From the NCBI GenBank assembly GCA_021464415.1, contig CM038467.1:66655159-66719158 (forward strand): DNA of 64,000 nt, in the 5' to 3' direction. Of the stretch, positions 24,831-37,584 are shown piece by piece (position 1 is the stretch's first letter; every line of letters starts with the position of its first letter). The stretch is from Lonicera japonica (Eukaryota; Streptophyta; Magnoliopsida; Dipsacales; Caprifoliaceae). The notes below the pieces were generated by a model, which saw only the letters and a list, made by a program, of their open reading frames with translations, ran no database searches and had not been told where the DNA came from. Position numbers and translations under genes: made by a program.

Positions 24831-26393
24831 ATGGCCGATGAATGCGAGAATCGAGAGACAGATCAGAGCCTAACCGAGGCATCATCAGCTCAGCCAACCC
24901 TAGCCGAAATGCACCGTTTACTCATGACCGTCAGCAGGGATCTGGCAAACCTCACGAACGAGCAACAGGGTACCCGGATCCGAATAGAAAAATTGTCCGC
25001 CGAACGAACTGCACCACCAGGGTTTGATCGACTACCACCGAATCGAGATCCGAACCAAGGACAGTCTTCACAAGTACTCCCCCCAGTTCAAGGAACCAAT
25101 CCACCCCAAACGGGCCCTATCGTAGCTGGTCCCGTTCAAACCGACCCCAACAATCAGAACCAATGGGCCCCGGATTCAGGTCCCACTTACCAACAGCAAG
25201 AGCCACCTATAGTCTGGCCGCAACCCCAAGTACAACCCGGTTTTGACCCCCAATACCAACCATGGCCACAAGTTCTCGCAAGACCCATTCCACCACCGGC
25301 CCCAGCAGTCCTCCCTAATGAATACCCATACATCAACCGACTTCGGGCAGTATATGCAGAATCGGTAATAGCACGGGAACAGCCCGACGAGGTGTCAAGA
25401 GAGAGTGAGGAAATGAAGAAGCTGAAAGAGCAGATGAGGGTCCTACAGAAGGGGGTGTCCCTAATAAAAGGAGCAGACGAGATCACGGATATGAATGCCT
25501 TCTCCCTCTACCCAGAAGCAAGATTATCCCAGGGATTCAAACTCCATTCCATCACCAAGTTCACTGGAACCACGCCCCCTAAAACCCACCTACAGTCCTA
25601 CATCAGATCCATGCAAGTGTCCGATTGTGGAGAGCCGAAATTAGCACAAGCCTTTCACATGACTCTCACCGGAGCCGCCCTGAGATGGTTCTTTGGTCTA
25701 GAAAGGCATCACACGCAGACTTGGGGAGATATCGTCAAAGAATTTATGACCAAATACGGGTCCAACGAGGATTTGGAAATTACTCGTAAACACCTGGAAA
25801 TGGCCAAACAGGGCGAGAAAGAAAGCTTCAGTGACTTTGTCACCTGCTGGAGGGAGATGGCCTCCCAAATGTCCAAACGACCCGATGAAGAAGAACAGCT
25901 GGAAATCATTCAGAAGAACTTCACTCCAGCCGTACTGAGTTGCATGGGAAAGCATGTATTCCCACACTTCAGGGCCCTGTTGAGTATGGGGTCACAAGTA
26001 GAGGAAGAATTGGCCAAGAAAGTTGAAACCGATACCAAGAAAGCCGCATACACCGGGAGAAAGACAGCTACTACAGCCGTGAATCAAATAAGCTCATACC
26101 CCTATCAACAGAACCCCTTTCAACAACCACAACAGCCACCTCCGATGAGTTGGCCCGCACAAGGAGGCCCTTCGAACACCGAGGACAAGAAAAGGAGAAA
26201 CTTCTGCACCCTCCCCACTACACTGGTAAAAAGTCTGGAGCTGCTTCGAAAGGCCGGACTAATCACTCCACTCAACCCGCGCCCCCCACCAAACCCTATT
26301 CCAAATACCTGGAGAATGAATGAGAATTGTGCGTATCATCAAGCTGCAGGACATGACACGGAGCGTTGTTTGGCCCTTCGTCATCGTATTTAA
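24831..26393 (+). CDS. Gag polyprotein (capsid/nucleocapsid)
   Basis: This encodes the particle protein that coats the element RNA. I chose the ATG at 24831 (MADECEN). The frame is open further up only from a GTG at 24681. It has a Pro/Gln-rich N-terminal part, a coiled-coil-like stretch near 25400, then the retrotransposon Gag core around 25540-26030 (HLQSYIRSM, LTGAALRWF, FVTCWREMA). A cysteine/histidine knuckle, CAYHQAAGHDTERC, lies near 26327-26368. The frame stops at TAA 26391-26393. The same frame continues sensibly beyond it, so this TAA may be a C-to-T nonsense change (from CAA) and not a natural gag end. Downstream gag-pol parts follow in the same or shifted frames. Confidence 0.85.
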   Translation: MADECENRETDQSLTEASSAQPTLAEMHRLLMTVSRDLANLTNEQQGTRIRIEKLSAERTAPPGFDRLPPNRDPNQGQSSQVLPPVQGTNPPQTGPIVAGPVQTDPNNQNQWAPDSGPTYQQQEPPIVWPQPQVQPGFDPQYQPWPQVLARPIPPPAPAVLPNEYPYINRLRAVYAESVIAREQPDEVSRESEEMKKLKEQMRVLQKGVSLIKGADEITDMNAFSLYPEARLSQGFKLHSITKFTGTTPPKTHLQSYIRSMQVSDCGEPKLAQAFHMTLTGAALRWFFGLERHHTQTWGDIVKEFMTKYGSNEDLEITRKHLEMAKQGEKESFSDFVTCWREMASQMSKRPDEEEQLEIIQKNFTPAVLSCMGKHVFPHFRALLSMGSQVEEELAKKVETDTKKAAYTGRKTATTAVNQISSYPYQQNPFQQPQQPPPMSWPAQGGPSNTEDKKRRNFCTLPTTLVKSLELLRKAGLITPLNPRPPPNPIPNTWRMNENCAYHQAAGHDTERCLALRHRI

Positions 26394-26795
26394 GACCTCA
26401 TTGAAGCCGGAACCATCCCCGCACCCGGCGGGCCCAATGTTACTAACAATCCACTTCCTAACCATGCTCCACCTGCAGGGATTAATGCCTTAACCACTGG
26501 TGAAGAAGGCTTCGATCCCGTGGGGCTCATTTGAGATGACCCAGCCTACAGGGCACCCGATGTACTGCCAGCAAAGGCTCAAGTTGCCCCAGGCCTCAAT
26601 CCCATAATTGACCAATGGATGGCCAAAATGAACTTCCTACCCGGGCAGGGTTTAGGAAAGGCAAATCAGGGAATCTCACAGCCACTTACAATCAAAACCA
26701 ATCCCGGAAAATCTGGGATAGGATGGACCCAGAATAAGAAGAAACAATCATGGAAATCCCAAAACCCCCCCAGGGAGACAATCTGTATGACATAA
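26394..26795 (+). pseudogene. Gag-Pol linker with G-patch-like motif, broken
   Basis: In the gag frame past the TAA the sequence still reads as protein. It includes GQGLGKANQG near 26643-26670, a glycine-rich G-patch-like motif known next to the protease of Tat elements. A second in-frame stop, TGA, lies at 26532-26534 (a CGA with C to T would explain it). The frame closes at 26793-26795. The likely frame passes to the +2 frame at a C7 run (26765-26771), suggesting a one-base length change there. Confidence 0.6.
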
Positions 26796-28700
26796 ACCTC
26801 CCCCGGGACTTTCAGTTGGTCGACAGAGCCGGAATCGTCAGAAACTTCAGAGGAATCAAACCCGACATCCCTTTGGATCCAACAGATCACCCGTTCAGGA
26901 AGGGTATACCAACCACCACCGACGGAGGCCGAGAAAACACCGCCACCGAAGGAAATGGGAGAAGATAGAGTGCTTGAGCAGTTGAAGAAGACCCAGGCAC
27001 ACATCACCATTTGGGGCCTCTTGGTTGCCTCCAAACCCCACAGGACCGCTTTCATCAAACTTTTGGACGAAGCTGTGATATCACCGGACTCCACACCCGA
27101 ACAACTGCCAAACATGATCGGGTCACTTACAGTCCAAAGAAGTCTGTCATTTTCAGATGAGGATCTGTCTCCATTGGGGAGGAAACACAGCCTGGCTCTC
27201 CATATCACCGTCCGAACCCGAGGGAAGATTTTGCCACAAGTCCTTATCGACAATGGGTCAACCATAAACGTCTGCCTTTTGAAGACCGCTAGATGCCTGG
27301 GTATCTTGGATTCAGAGCTTTCTCCATCCGCCGTGACTGTCAGGGCCTACGACAATACCAGAAGGGCCGTTCTGGGTTCTCTGAAGCTAGATCTCATGGT
27401 CGGTCCCGGAAGTTTTCCGGCCGATTTCCAAATCATAGACATTCCCTCCAGTTTCAACCTCCTGCTGGGAAGAGCGTGGCTACACGACATAGGAGCACTC
27501 CCCTCCTCCTTGCACCAAAAGATCAAGATACCGTTTGAAGGGAACATAATTACCATCCAAGGAGATCCTGAAAGGACCTTGGCAGATGTGGAGTTACCTG
27601 TTTTGGGAATCGGGAGCCAGAGCATACAGTTAGGAGGCTTTTCTTATGAGTCTCAAGTACAAACTCTCAGCACTCAGATAATCGAATATCTTCCCCCTGA
27701 CAATATCCCCGGTCTCAGCACCAAGATTATAAATATGCTAAGAATGATGAAATACTTACCTGGAGCCGGCCTGGGAATGGGACAATCAGGACTACTTCAA
27801 GCCTTGGAACCAGTAACGAGGTACGAAAGGGAAGGTTTGGGGTACCAACACACTGAAGAAGACGATCAGCAAAAAAGGGGCCGAGGGCATCAGTATCCGA
27901 GTTTCAGCTCTTTGAACGGGTTTTTTGTCAAAGAAGGAGAGGACTTCCCCTTTTGCGGTTTTCAGGAACCTTGGAGAAACAGCGACGGAGAGAACCTGCC
28001 GGGATGGGAAATCTTTTATGAAGAGGACCTATATGTCAAAGAAAGCATCAAACACAGTTTCTCCACCAAATTAACAATCAGGTTGAAAGAAGGAAATGAA
28101 GACAAGACAGATGAGGAGGAAGAAATGATCGAAGATCTTTTCGACATCATGGTTCTAGGGGATGACGAGCCAAGGGATGACCCCGTACACCTGATATACG
28201 CTGATCCAGACTACCGAGAAAGGGAAAAGAGTGAAATTGTAAGGGTGAGAGGTGAGAGTGAAAGTGAGGCTAGGAAAGAGCCACTCCTAGATTTACTCTT
28301 TAAACTTGTACCTGTAAACACTATTATCAATGAAGAAAACTCTGTTTTGCGTTATCCTGTTATTTGTAATTCTGTAATAGCTTATAAGGAGTTAGAAAGA
28401 ATGAACGAACACCCAGAACGGGAGGAACAACGTATACAGAGTGAGGAAGGAGACACTCTCGAAATTAACCTCGGAACAGAAGAGGAAAGAAAGGAGGTCC
28501 GCATTGGGACAAGTCTAATTAGTGAAACAGAAAAAGAGGAATTCACACAAACTCTGAAAGAGTACGTGGATGTCTTCGCCTGGTCTTATGCAGATATGCC
28601 AGGATTGAACAGTCAGATAGTCATGCACGAGATACATACCAAGCCGGAGTTCAGACCTGTCAAGCAAAAGTTAAGAAAACTTACGCCAGAATGGTCCCTA
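26796..28700 (+). pseudogene. Pol N-terminal part with aspartic protease, frameshifted
   Basis: This part would cut the polyprotein. Reading continues in the +2 frame to about 26910 and then returns to the gag frame, so two single-base shifts bracket the short segment. The long open stretch 26955-28700 holds the protease: the active-site motif is LIDNGSTIN near 27244-27270 (D-x-G-S form usual in Tat) and the second motif is NLLLGRAWLHDIGA near 27456-27500. Another G-patch-like GAGLGMGQSGL lies near 27763. A long acidic linker leads to RT. At 28699-28703 an A4 run shifts the frame to that of RT. A one-base insertion explains it. Confidence 0.75.
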
Positions 28701-31700
28701 AAAGGTAAAGGAAGAAGTGATGAAACAACTGCGTGTAGGGTTTTTACGGGTGATCGATTACCCTTCATGGTTAGCCAACATTGTGCCCGTTCCAAAGGCA
28801 AATGGGAAGGTCCGCATGTGTGTGGATTACCGGGATCTTAACAAAGCTTGTCCGAAGGACGATTTCCCATTCCCCAACATCGATTTGATAATAGATAACA
28901 CTGCCAACCATGCCCTGAAGTCATTTGTGGATGGTTTTGCCGGGTATAACCAGATTAAAATGCACCCGGATCACCAGGAAAAAACGGCTTTCATCACACC
29001 ATGGGGAACATACTGCTACACCGTTATGCCATTTGGGCTGAAGAACGCCGGGGCAACCTATCAGAGAGCAGCCACCGCTATTTTCCATGATATGATCCAC
29101 AAAGAAGTAGAGGTGTATGTGGACGACATGATAATCAAATCAAAGGAGAGGGAAGGTCACATACCAGCCCTGCGAACTTTCTTCGACCGGCTCCGCCAGT
29201 ATCAGATGAGACTCAATCCGCAGAAATGTGTGTTCGGGGTGACCAAAGGAAAACTCCTAGGTTATGTTGTCAGTAAGAGAGGAATCGAGGTAGACCCCGC
29301 CAAGGTTCAAGCTATCCAAGAAATGCCTAAACCTCGTACTGAGAAAGAAGTCTGGGGATTTTTGGGTAATCTGCAGTACATCAGTAGGTTCATCTCTCAG
29401 CTCACTCAGACTTGCGAGCCCATCTTCAAACTCCTGAGGAAATCTTCACCGGGAGAGTGGGACGGTCAGTGCCAGGAAGCTTTTGATAGAATCAAAGAAT
29501 ATCTCTCCAAACCCCCAGTATTAGCCCGACCACAAACCGGACTACCTTTAATTTTATACTTAACCGTCACTGATTCAGCCGCGGGAGCAATGCTAGCCCA
29601 ACACCTGACTGATACCCGAAAAGAGCAGGCCATCTATTTCCTCAGCAAGAAGCTGTCCCCATTTGAGATGAACTACACACCATTGGAGAAATCATGCACC
29701 GCTCTCATCTGGGTAACACAAAAACTACGGCACTACATGCTGGTTTTCTCAGTCATCCTAGCATCACGGACTGACCCGTTGAAATACCTCTTCGAGAAAC
29801 CGGCTCTCTCGAACCGAATGGCAAAATGGCTATTTCTACTCTCCGAATTCGACATCACCTACATGACCCAGAAGGCAGTTAAAGGTAAGATCATAGCTGA
29901 TTACCTGGCCCACAATCCAATATTGGGAGATGTGCTAGAAGAAGCCGAGTTCCCAGACGAAACCATCATGAATGTTGAGATCGATGAAGACTGGAAATTG
30001 TACTTTGACGGGGCCGTCAATCGGAATGGAAACCGGATAGGTATCCTGTTAGTCTCTCCAGACCAAACTCACTCCCCGGTATCATATTGTCTGGACTTCT
30101 TCTGCACCAACAACATGGCTGAATATGAAGCCTGCATACTCGGGTTAGAGATCGCTCTTCAAAGGGGTATAAAGAGGATACAGGTATACGGAGATTCAGC
30201 ACTAGTGGTCCACCAGGTTCTGAAAGAATGGAAGATCAGAGATGAGAAATTAGTCCCTTACCTCGCCCGACTGGAGGATATTGCGGGAAAGTTCAAGCAT
30301 ACGGAATTTTACTATCTCCCTAGGTCTCAGAACAGTTTTGCCGACGCACTGGCAACCCTGGCATCTATGATCGATATCCCGGAGGGGATGGAAGAAATAA
30401 CCCTTACGGTACAAAAGAAGTCAGAACCAGCACACTGCACGGCCTTGGTGGTAGAGAATGAAGGGGAAGGGGATCCAACCACTTGGTTTTACGATATCTG
30501 GAACCTGCTGAAGAACCATCAGTATCCTGAGAAAACAGACAAGAAAACACAGGTCACGCTCAGAAGATTAGCATCAGGGTTCATACTTTGTGCCGGAAGA
30601 TTGTATGAAAGGAACTACGACGGAACTCATCTTCAATGCCTCACCGAAGAAGAATCAGTCAGAGTAATGGATCAGATACATGGGGGTGATTGCGGACCTC
30701 ATATGAGCGGACATACACTTGCCCGCAAGATCATCAGACAAGGTTATTTCTGGTCTACTCTGCAAACCGACTGCGCTAATCACGTACGCCGTTGTCACAA
30801 GTGCCAAATTTATGCTAAGTCCCAGAAGCTTCCTCCAAAAGAGTTATACACCATGACTGCTCCCTGGCCTTTCGCAACCTGGGGAATCGACGTCATTGGG
30901 AAGATCTCGCCCAAAGCCAGCAACGGCCATGAATTCGTACTAGTGGCCATCGACTACTTCACCAAATGGGTAGAAGCCGAGTCTTACCAGACCCTGGATG
31001 CCAGAAAAGTAGCCCGATTCATTAAAAGGAATATTGTTTGCCGATATGGGGTCCCACACGAGATCATCTCAGATAACGGCACCCACTTCAAAGGAGAAGC
31101 TAATACCATCATGGAAGAATACGGTATTACCAGACACAGGTCTTCGCCATACAGGCCACAAACCAATGGGGTAGTTGAAGCCGCCAACAAAAATCTGAAG
31201 AATATCCTAAGCAAAATGACCGACACCTGTCGAGACTGGCCAGAGAAGTTACCTTATGCATTATGGGGATATCGCATCACCGAGAGGGTCTCCACCGGGG
31301 CAACCCCGTTCTCTCTTACATACGGGATGGAAGCAGTCCTCCCTGTTGAGTTAGAAGTCCCCTCCCTCAGGGTAATACTAGAAAATCAAGTCAATGAACT
31401 GGAATGGGTCCAGGCACGTTATAACGAGCTAGCCCTACTAGATGAAAAGAGATTGAAAGTCGCATACCACCATCAGGGGTATCAGAAGAGAATCGCTCGA
31501 GCATTTAACCAGAAAGTGAGGACTCGGGGTATCAATGAGAACGATATTGTATTGAAAGAAATTCGAGAACCGGCTAGAGATCCGAGGGGTAAGTTCGGGC
31601 AGAAGTGGACAGGGCCGTACATCGTCAAAGAAATCGATACAGGAGGTGCCGCTATACTCACTGATTTGGATGGGCAGTTACTACATTCACCAGTCAACAT

Positions 31701-31728
31701 GGATCGACTGAAGAAGTATTATCAATAG
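28701..31728 (+). CDS. Pol: reverse transcriptase, RNase H, archaeal-type RNase H, integrase
   Basis: This part copies the element RNA into DNA and inserts it. It is one uninterrupted frame to TAG at 31726-31728. RT comes first (MCVDYRDLNKACPKDDFP near 28815, catalytic YVDD at 29116-29127, FLGNLQYISRF). Then comes a Ty3-type RNase H that looks degenerate in its active site (about 29540-29850). A second RNase H follows with intact acidic residues (YFDG near 30001, AEYEA near 30120, YGDSALV, FADALA near 30338), the Tat hallmark. Integrase has the zinc-binding H-H-C-C region (CHKCQIYA near 30792) and the D-D-E core (WGIDVIG near 30880, SDNGTHF near 31069, VVEAANKN near 31172), then a GPYIV chromodomain-like tail region. 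It is joined to the protease part only through a frameshift near 28700. Confidence 0.92.
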
Positions 31729-31954
31729 GTGTGGCATGTAACAAGAACTACGTAAACCTGAGCCCCAACTCAAAACATTTTGTTCTTTGTAAAAATAAAA
31801 AAAAAGGGGAACGTAGGCAACTTGAGAAGTGACTTCGGGCCCGGTTTAAACTTTGTAAATAAATTTATTTCCCACAAGCAGTCCCTCATATATTATTAAA
31901 AGGTGGTTCAGAACACCGAAGGTTACAAAGGAGACATAACAAATACGAAAGAAA

Positions 31955-33211
31955 CTAATCCCTAGGGGTTGGCCACACTGGGTCCTCAATAGCCAAGTCG
32001 ATCCGAGCTTCATCCAAGATCTGATATGCAAAGACAATATTATCATCAGTAGCCTCCGTATCCATGAACCGGAACCACTCCATTTGAAAGGGGTCGTCGA
32101 TCAGTTCTCCTTCCAGAGATTGCCAGCAAGAGCGGATGATATCAGCCCGGAGGGGCCGGGTAATACCAAAACGGGCATAGTTGAACTGACGAGTCAGTCG
32201 AGCACGCCACATCCTCTCTACCGATAAAGAAACATGTGGGGTCACAAATTTAGACTCAGAAGAGAAGTTGTTCAGACCAAGGGGAACCTCCTGAGGAATG
32301 TTAAACTGCCGAAGAAGACGCCCAGGGAGATAAAAGGAAGTAAACCAGAGCCCGCGGAGCCGAACATAGTTCTGACCCCCAGTACTAAGTACCATCACCC
32401 TCAGCTTCCACCAAGGAATGTTCCACCGGATAGCCCGAAAGTTCTCCGAAAATTACACCGTCCAATCAGAGGAAGACATGGTCAAAGCACCAAAGAGAGG
32501 CCGATGGAAGAAATGAGTCGGATTGTCGAGCCGAACTCCGTTGAAACCCACCGATCGAAAGCGCTCTAGTAGCCACATGTATAGCAGACGCGGACTCCCC
32601 CGGAAGAAGGGCGAAGCCCCCCGTTGAACATCATCAAGACCATTCAGGGTCTCTGCAAGAATGATCGGCACTATAGACTCCCCATTTCTAGCCTGGTAAA
32701 TCAGACTCAGGATAGTCGGATCAACACGGGAAGAACCCGTCACCAGCAGCGTATCAAAAACCAGGCAAATCAAGGCCGCTGCAGTACGCCCCACGCCATA
32801 AGAGGCCCTATCTTCATAACAATGAAAGAACCTCACCATTTTATGAAGGTCAAGAAGACCGTCGGCAATGAAACCATCACAGGCCGCCTGGGGAATGGCT
32901 AACAGAGCAATTAGCATGTCACGGGGACCGATTTCTTTTATGGGAACCGCCATCGGGAGACGAACGTCAGAACGTAACAGCCAGGAGAACTCCTCATAGG
33001 TCGGGTAGAGCTCATCTAGTCCAAAGCGGAAGAGATGGTCCGCAGGACTCCAGAAATACAAGGCACCTAATAGAAAGGAAAAATCGACGGGACGATAGCA
33101 CCAGCCCGCTAAAGGACTAAAGGCACCAAAGTTCAGACCATTTTCGGAAGATATCAAAGCATCTCTAGCATTGACATAAGAAAAATCAGATTTTGTGCGA
33201 TAAGAAGACAT
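31955..33211 (-). pseudogene. Antisense gene A: PMD/DUF7745-like protein, one nonsense codon
   Basis: It lies on the strand opposite gag-pol, tail to tail with pol (226 bp apart). The ATG at 33211 lies 40 bp after a TATA box and gives 418 codons without introns. A single in-frame TAA (32453-32455) splits it, but the reading resumes in the same frame, and CAA with C to T would explain the stop. The N-terminal half has the pattern FRFGLDELYPTYEEFSWLL, close to the F-x-E-L-x-P-T-x-E-E motif of plant-mobile-domain and DUF7745 proteins found in plant transposable elements. No catalytic site is recognised. A role in element regulation or movement is a guess. It could also be a divergent copy of one half of gene B. 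Confidence 0.65.
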
Positions 33212-33244
33212 TTTTGGAAGGTGTGGGGATGAAGGAAGGAAGAT

Positions 33245-33328
33245 GGGTGTATTTATAGCAAAAAAGGAGGGACCTGTACCTGTTTGTCGCGCGACAAACC
33301 CATATCCAGGGTGGATTGTCGCGCGACA
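33245..33328 (-). promoter_or_regulatory. Antisense promoter A with shared palindromes
   Basis: Reading the minus strand, two perfect TGTCGCGCGACA palindromes (33317-33328, 33285-33296) are followed by GCTATAAATACACC (TATA at about 33250-33257) and then, 40 bp on, the ATG of gene A. The downstream copy is part of an 18-bp perfect palindrome GTTTGTCGCGCGACAAAC. The surrounding sequence is otherwise not LTR. Confidence 0.7.
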
Positions 33329-34365
33329 AACCCCATACACATAGCAGTCATTTTTGCCAAAAGAATCATTTTTTAGATGCTTTCTTGTTCTCACTTTGCT
33401 CTTTTTTTACAGGAAAAGTATCACTACACTACAAGGTATGGCTTCTAAATCACTGACTCTTATATATATATATATCTTTCACACACAGAGAATAAAAGTA
33501 TAATCAAACACAGATAAAGATATTTTATAAATCCTATAAAAGAACAGTTTTTAAATATCTGTCTAAACATGTCTAAAATAAATACATATCTGTCCAAAAC
33601 TAACACTAAATGCAGAAAGGGAAAACTAATCTACTCGGGCGCGTTTTGACACGCTCCCACTATCGCCCGAGCCTTCCTCGGGAGTAAGATCAACAACTGG
33701 GACGCCAGGAACAGGAGGAACTGCCGCCTGAGAAGGCCCCGTGGACTGGACCGGTGCCGTAGGACGGATCACCGACGATCGGGAACGCCTGGAAATCCGA
33801 CTACTGCTCCTCCGAGAATCCGTCCGGGCATGAGAGGAAGTCAGGGGGTCGTCCGGCCGTAAGGAGATGTCGATAGCCCTCTGATCATCACGCATGTAGG
33901 CTGGAGGGTCTTGACCGACATACTAGAGCAGGTTCCAGCTGTAGAGGTACTGGGCGTGCCAAGCCTGTAGATCTGCCACCCGAACACTCACCCGCTGTAA
34001 AAAGACACAAGATAAAAGAATCAGCACAGTCAAAATAGATAGATATAGATGTAAAGGTACCAAGAGAAGTTGAAGAAAGCACCTCGTCATCAGGGCGACC
34101 ACCCAGATAGTCAAAAGTATCCTCAGGAAGAGGGTACTCCGGGACGGGATATCGACGTAATCCAGCGCCAACGTAAGAGATGTCCCTGAGAAGTGGAGGT
34201 AGATCTACCCACGGAATAGACGACCCCGCCGGAACACCAGCAGAAGTGGACCCGCCCTTCTCACGGATCGGGAACAAGGGAGGCCGGGATGAAGAACCCC
34301 CGAAACCTGGAGATCGGGCAGGAGGACCCATGACAGTCGTCGGAAGAGGAGTCAACGTGGCGTAG

Positions 34366-35725
34366 TGTAGACACCCAGATCCGTGACCCCCGCAAGAACC
34401 CTAACGACCTACGAGAACTACTGTTTTTAGGTCCGGGACCCACCCAAGCACCCGAAACTACCCTTGGTGGGTTTGTTGGCCAACAAACATTTTTTTTAGA
34501 GAGATTGTCGCACGACATATCACATTGTCGCGCGACAATCCCTGATATGTCGCGCGACAATCATGTCTTGTCGAGCGACAAACCCCTCTGCACCCGACCA
34601 ACCACTTTCTGACACATCACAGTGTCAGAACCATCACTTCAGCCGTTTGTCGCGCGACAATCATTCCTATGTCGCACGACAAACCCCTCTGCACCCGACC
34701 AACCACTTTCTGACACATCACAGTGTCAGAATCCATCACTTCAGTCGTTTGTCGCGCGACAAAGAGATATGTCGCGCGACACTTGCCCTTTCTGGGGGAA
34801 TGTCGCGCAACAATCTCTCCCGAGCACTATAAATAGGCCAACACCCCCAAGGGTTCTGGACGGCAACTTCTCGCCACAATTTCTATACTAAAATTCCTTA
34901 TTCTCTCTCATATTTTCTAATCTTTAAGCCTTCTCCGGAAGCATCTGCGATAACATTTATTTCCGCAAGAGTCTCAGATCTAATCTTGGCACCCGAAGTG
35001 CTACCTTCTAGAGTCAGACCGCTGGAAATATTTCTAAGAGGAAAAGCTAATATTCGCCGGAGGTCTTCTCTGCCGTCTTATATTTTCTCTCTCTTATTCT
35101 TATATATATCGTCGGGAAGGTAACTAAAGTCTCTTATAGTAATTAAATAAGATATTTGTATATTAGTTTTATTGTAGACTTGTTTAGAACTCGATTTTTC
35201 TAACGGGGCGCTGCCCCGCACCCCGCGACCTGACCGGGCAAGTCGATCCCCGTCCTAGTAAGCGAAGTGGCGACATGGTTGTGGTAGATTCCTAACGCGT
35301 CCGAAAATTAGGTTTTCATTAGTTATTTCCAGAAAGCAGTAGAATATCAGTAAAAGCATCCAAGTTTTCCAACATAGAATAAACATATAAGACCACTAGA
35401 GACCGAAAGGGCGGAATGGGTGCTTAACACCTTCCCAAACCGTAATATAGTTCCCGAACTCTATAGAATCCTGGTTTCGTAGACAAACGTGTAAAGAAAG
35501 GCTTATCTGTAGCCTTTCCTCTTACACGACCCTTTTTGTCTGTTTTCTCGTAAAACGTACTGGCGACTCTGAACGAACCCTCTTGCATCTAGAAATAGGA
35601 TAGAGGGACACCCGATATGAATTATCAACACATAGAAGCAAATGGAACAACGGAATCCTTTCCGATGTTTCAGACGCCCACCAACGGGAACGAGAACCCG
35701 GGGGTCGCATTTGCGGATTCTCACA
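34366..35725 (+). mobile_element. Nested solo LTR of a related Tat element
   Basis: The 1,360-bp LTR starts TGTAGACACCC, ends GATTCTCACA and is flanked by the perfect duplication CGTAG (34361-34365, 35726-35730). It aligns with the host element's LTRs at both ends (palindrome array, TATA 34827-34835, final 390 bp) but differs strongly in the middle. It is therefore a different subfamily and not a copy of the flanking LTRs. It has nine palindrome copies, several with one-base changes. It splits exon 4 of antisense gene B. Confidence 0.93.
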
Positions 35726-37584
35726 CGTAGGTATGGACCCCCGGAGGATCCACTATGGCCGTCGCCCTCAAAGGAGGTACCCCACTAGAAGGAGTAGCCG
35801 CCGCAGCTGGAGGAGTCCGACAGAACTGCTCGTAGTCTGCCCCAAGGTCCGCAGGCTCCCAGGACCTCTCAGACAATCCCGCTCTCCCCTCAGCAGCCTC
35901 AGCAGCAGCAAAAAGGACCCCCGGAGACACAGAAGGGCCGGTGGGAAACTCGAAACCCTCAGTACGCTGCTCCCTCACAGGTGTCGCCTGAGGCGACGGC
36001 TCCGGAACCGCTGTCGCATCACCTCCCTCGCCCTCTGGCTGACCACCGCCCTCGGCCGTAGCAGGAACATCCCTCTCTCCCTCAGGATCCTTGTCCTCAG
36101 AATCCGGAATGTTGTCCCTCTGATCGGGGACAGGTGGCAAGTGACCCGGAACCGCCCTAGCTAAATGGGTCTGTCCCCGTATGTAGTTGGGATCACCTCC
36201 CAATGCCCGGTACCTCTCATAGAAGACCCGTCCCCGAGTCCCCTTCGGCTCCGTCATCAGATAACGGGCAGCAAAAACGGGGTAGTCTCCCTCCTCGACG
36301 AACGTCTGGAAGCCGAGTCCGTCGACCAAGGCCTGCACCGTCACCGGATCGATCTCGCCCGTCCGCCTCATCAGAACAGGAGAGAATAATGGAACACGAG
36401 GCCACTGGGACGGCGTGTGCTGGCGAATGACCCTCTCGCCCAAGTAGAAGAGAAGGCCGTACTCATCCCGGATAAGCCGCCTAGTCCTCGAGGCGGTCAG
36501 GGCGCGGCCATACCCATAATGGGGACTCAGATCACCCCAAGGGGCCCACTCAACCTGAAAAGAAAACAAGTTTTTTATTCTCAATAATTTATATATTCTA
36601 TCTAACTATCAAAGAGCAAGAGAACTAAAATATTTACCTGCTCCTCTAACAGGTTGTGAACGGCAGCAACTCCAGTCTCCCGAGTCCGGTATACATAGGG
36701 AGCCCAGTAGTTCCCCGCAATGAATCGGCAGAGAAAAGGGAACTGGTCCTCGTTCTCAACAAGGAGATCCACCTGGGCGCGACCCAGGCGGGTATAAGCA
36801 ACAAACCAACTCTGAAAAGGAAAGATAAAAGAAATCAGCAATGATCAACAGGTAATATGTAAAGAACTAAAGCAAAAAAGGACTAAAGTATGTACCTCCC
36901 ACAGCAGAGAAAAGCCCTTGAGGTTCAGGGCTAAATGGCGAGAGACCTGGTCCATGGCATCATAGAGAACTGCAAGAATGAAGCCTCCCCAGTCATAGTC
37001 AAACATGAGGCTGAAGTCCCGAAGATAGGGCAACCACCAAAGATGAGCCGTGTCCCCCACCACGAGCCTCGAATAAATCATGGAGTGTCAACAGAAGAAG
37101 GACGCGGCATACTGGCGCGCCTCCTGACGGGTCATAGGAACCCCTGAAGCAACTAGCCGAGCTCTCTCTGTGGCTAGCCGCGTAACCAAGACACCCCGAG
37201 GAATCGTATCACCGGAACTCCATCGCTCCGGGAACCATCCAAGCGCACTAACAATACCCTCTGCCGTCAGACGCAAAGGGACATCGATCTGAATGGGGAC
37301 CCCCCTGAAGGAATCCCGGTCAGAGCAAAAAGATCAAGGGGTGTCATCGTCATCTCACCCCAGCTCCAATGGAAGGTATGAGTAGTATCCCACCAATGGC
37401 AAGCCAATGCCGACACCAAAACTGCCACCCTAGAAACCCGCTCTGGGAGGGCGTCGAAGAGGGAGCCAAAAGGAGTCGCAAGAATCAACTCCTGGACAGG
37501 GGCCGGTGCTCGTCGTCACTCCGAAGATATAGTGTTGGGAGAACCCCAACCCCGGCCAACCCACTGCAGACAAGAGAACGAATA

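Noticed and set aside
32453..32569. Splice donor near the stop in antisense gene A instead of a nonsense codon
   Set aside because: Reading continues in the same frame directly after the stop with protein-like sequence, and no matching acceptor is needed.
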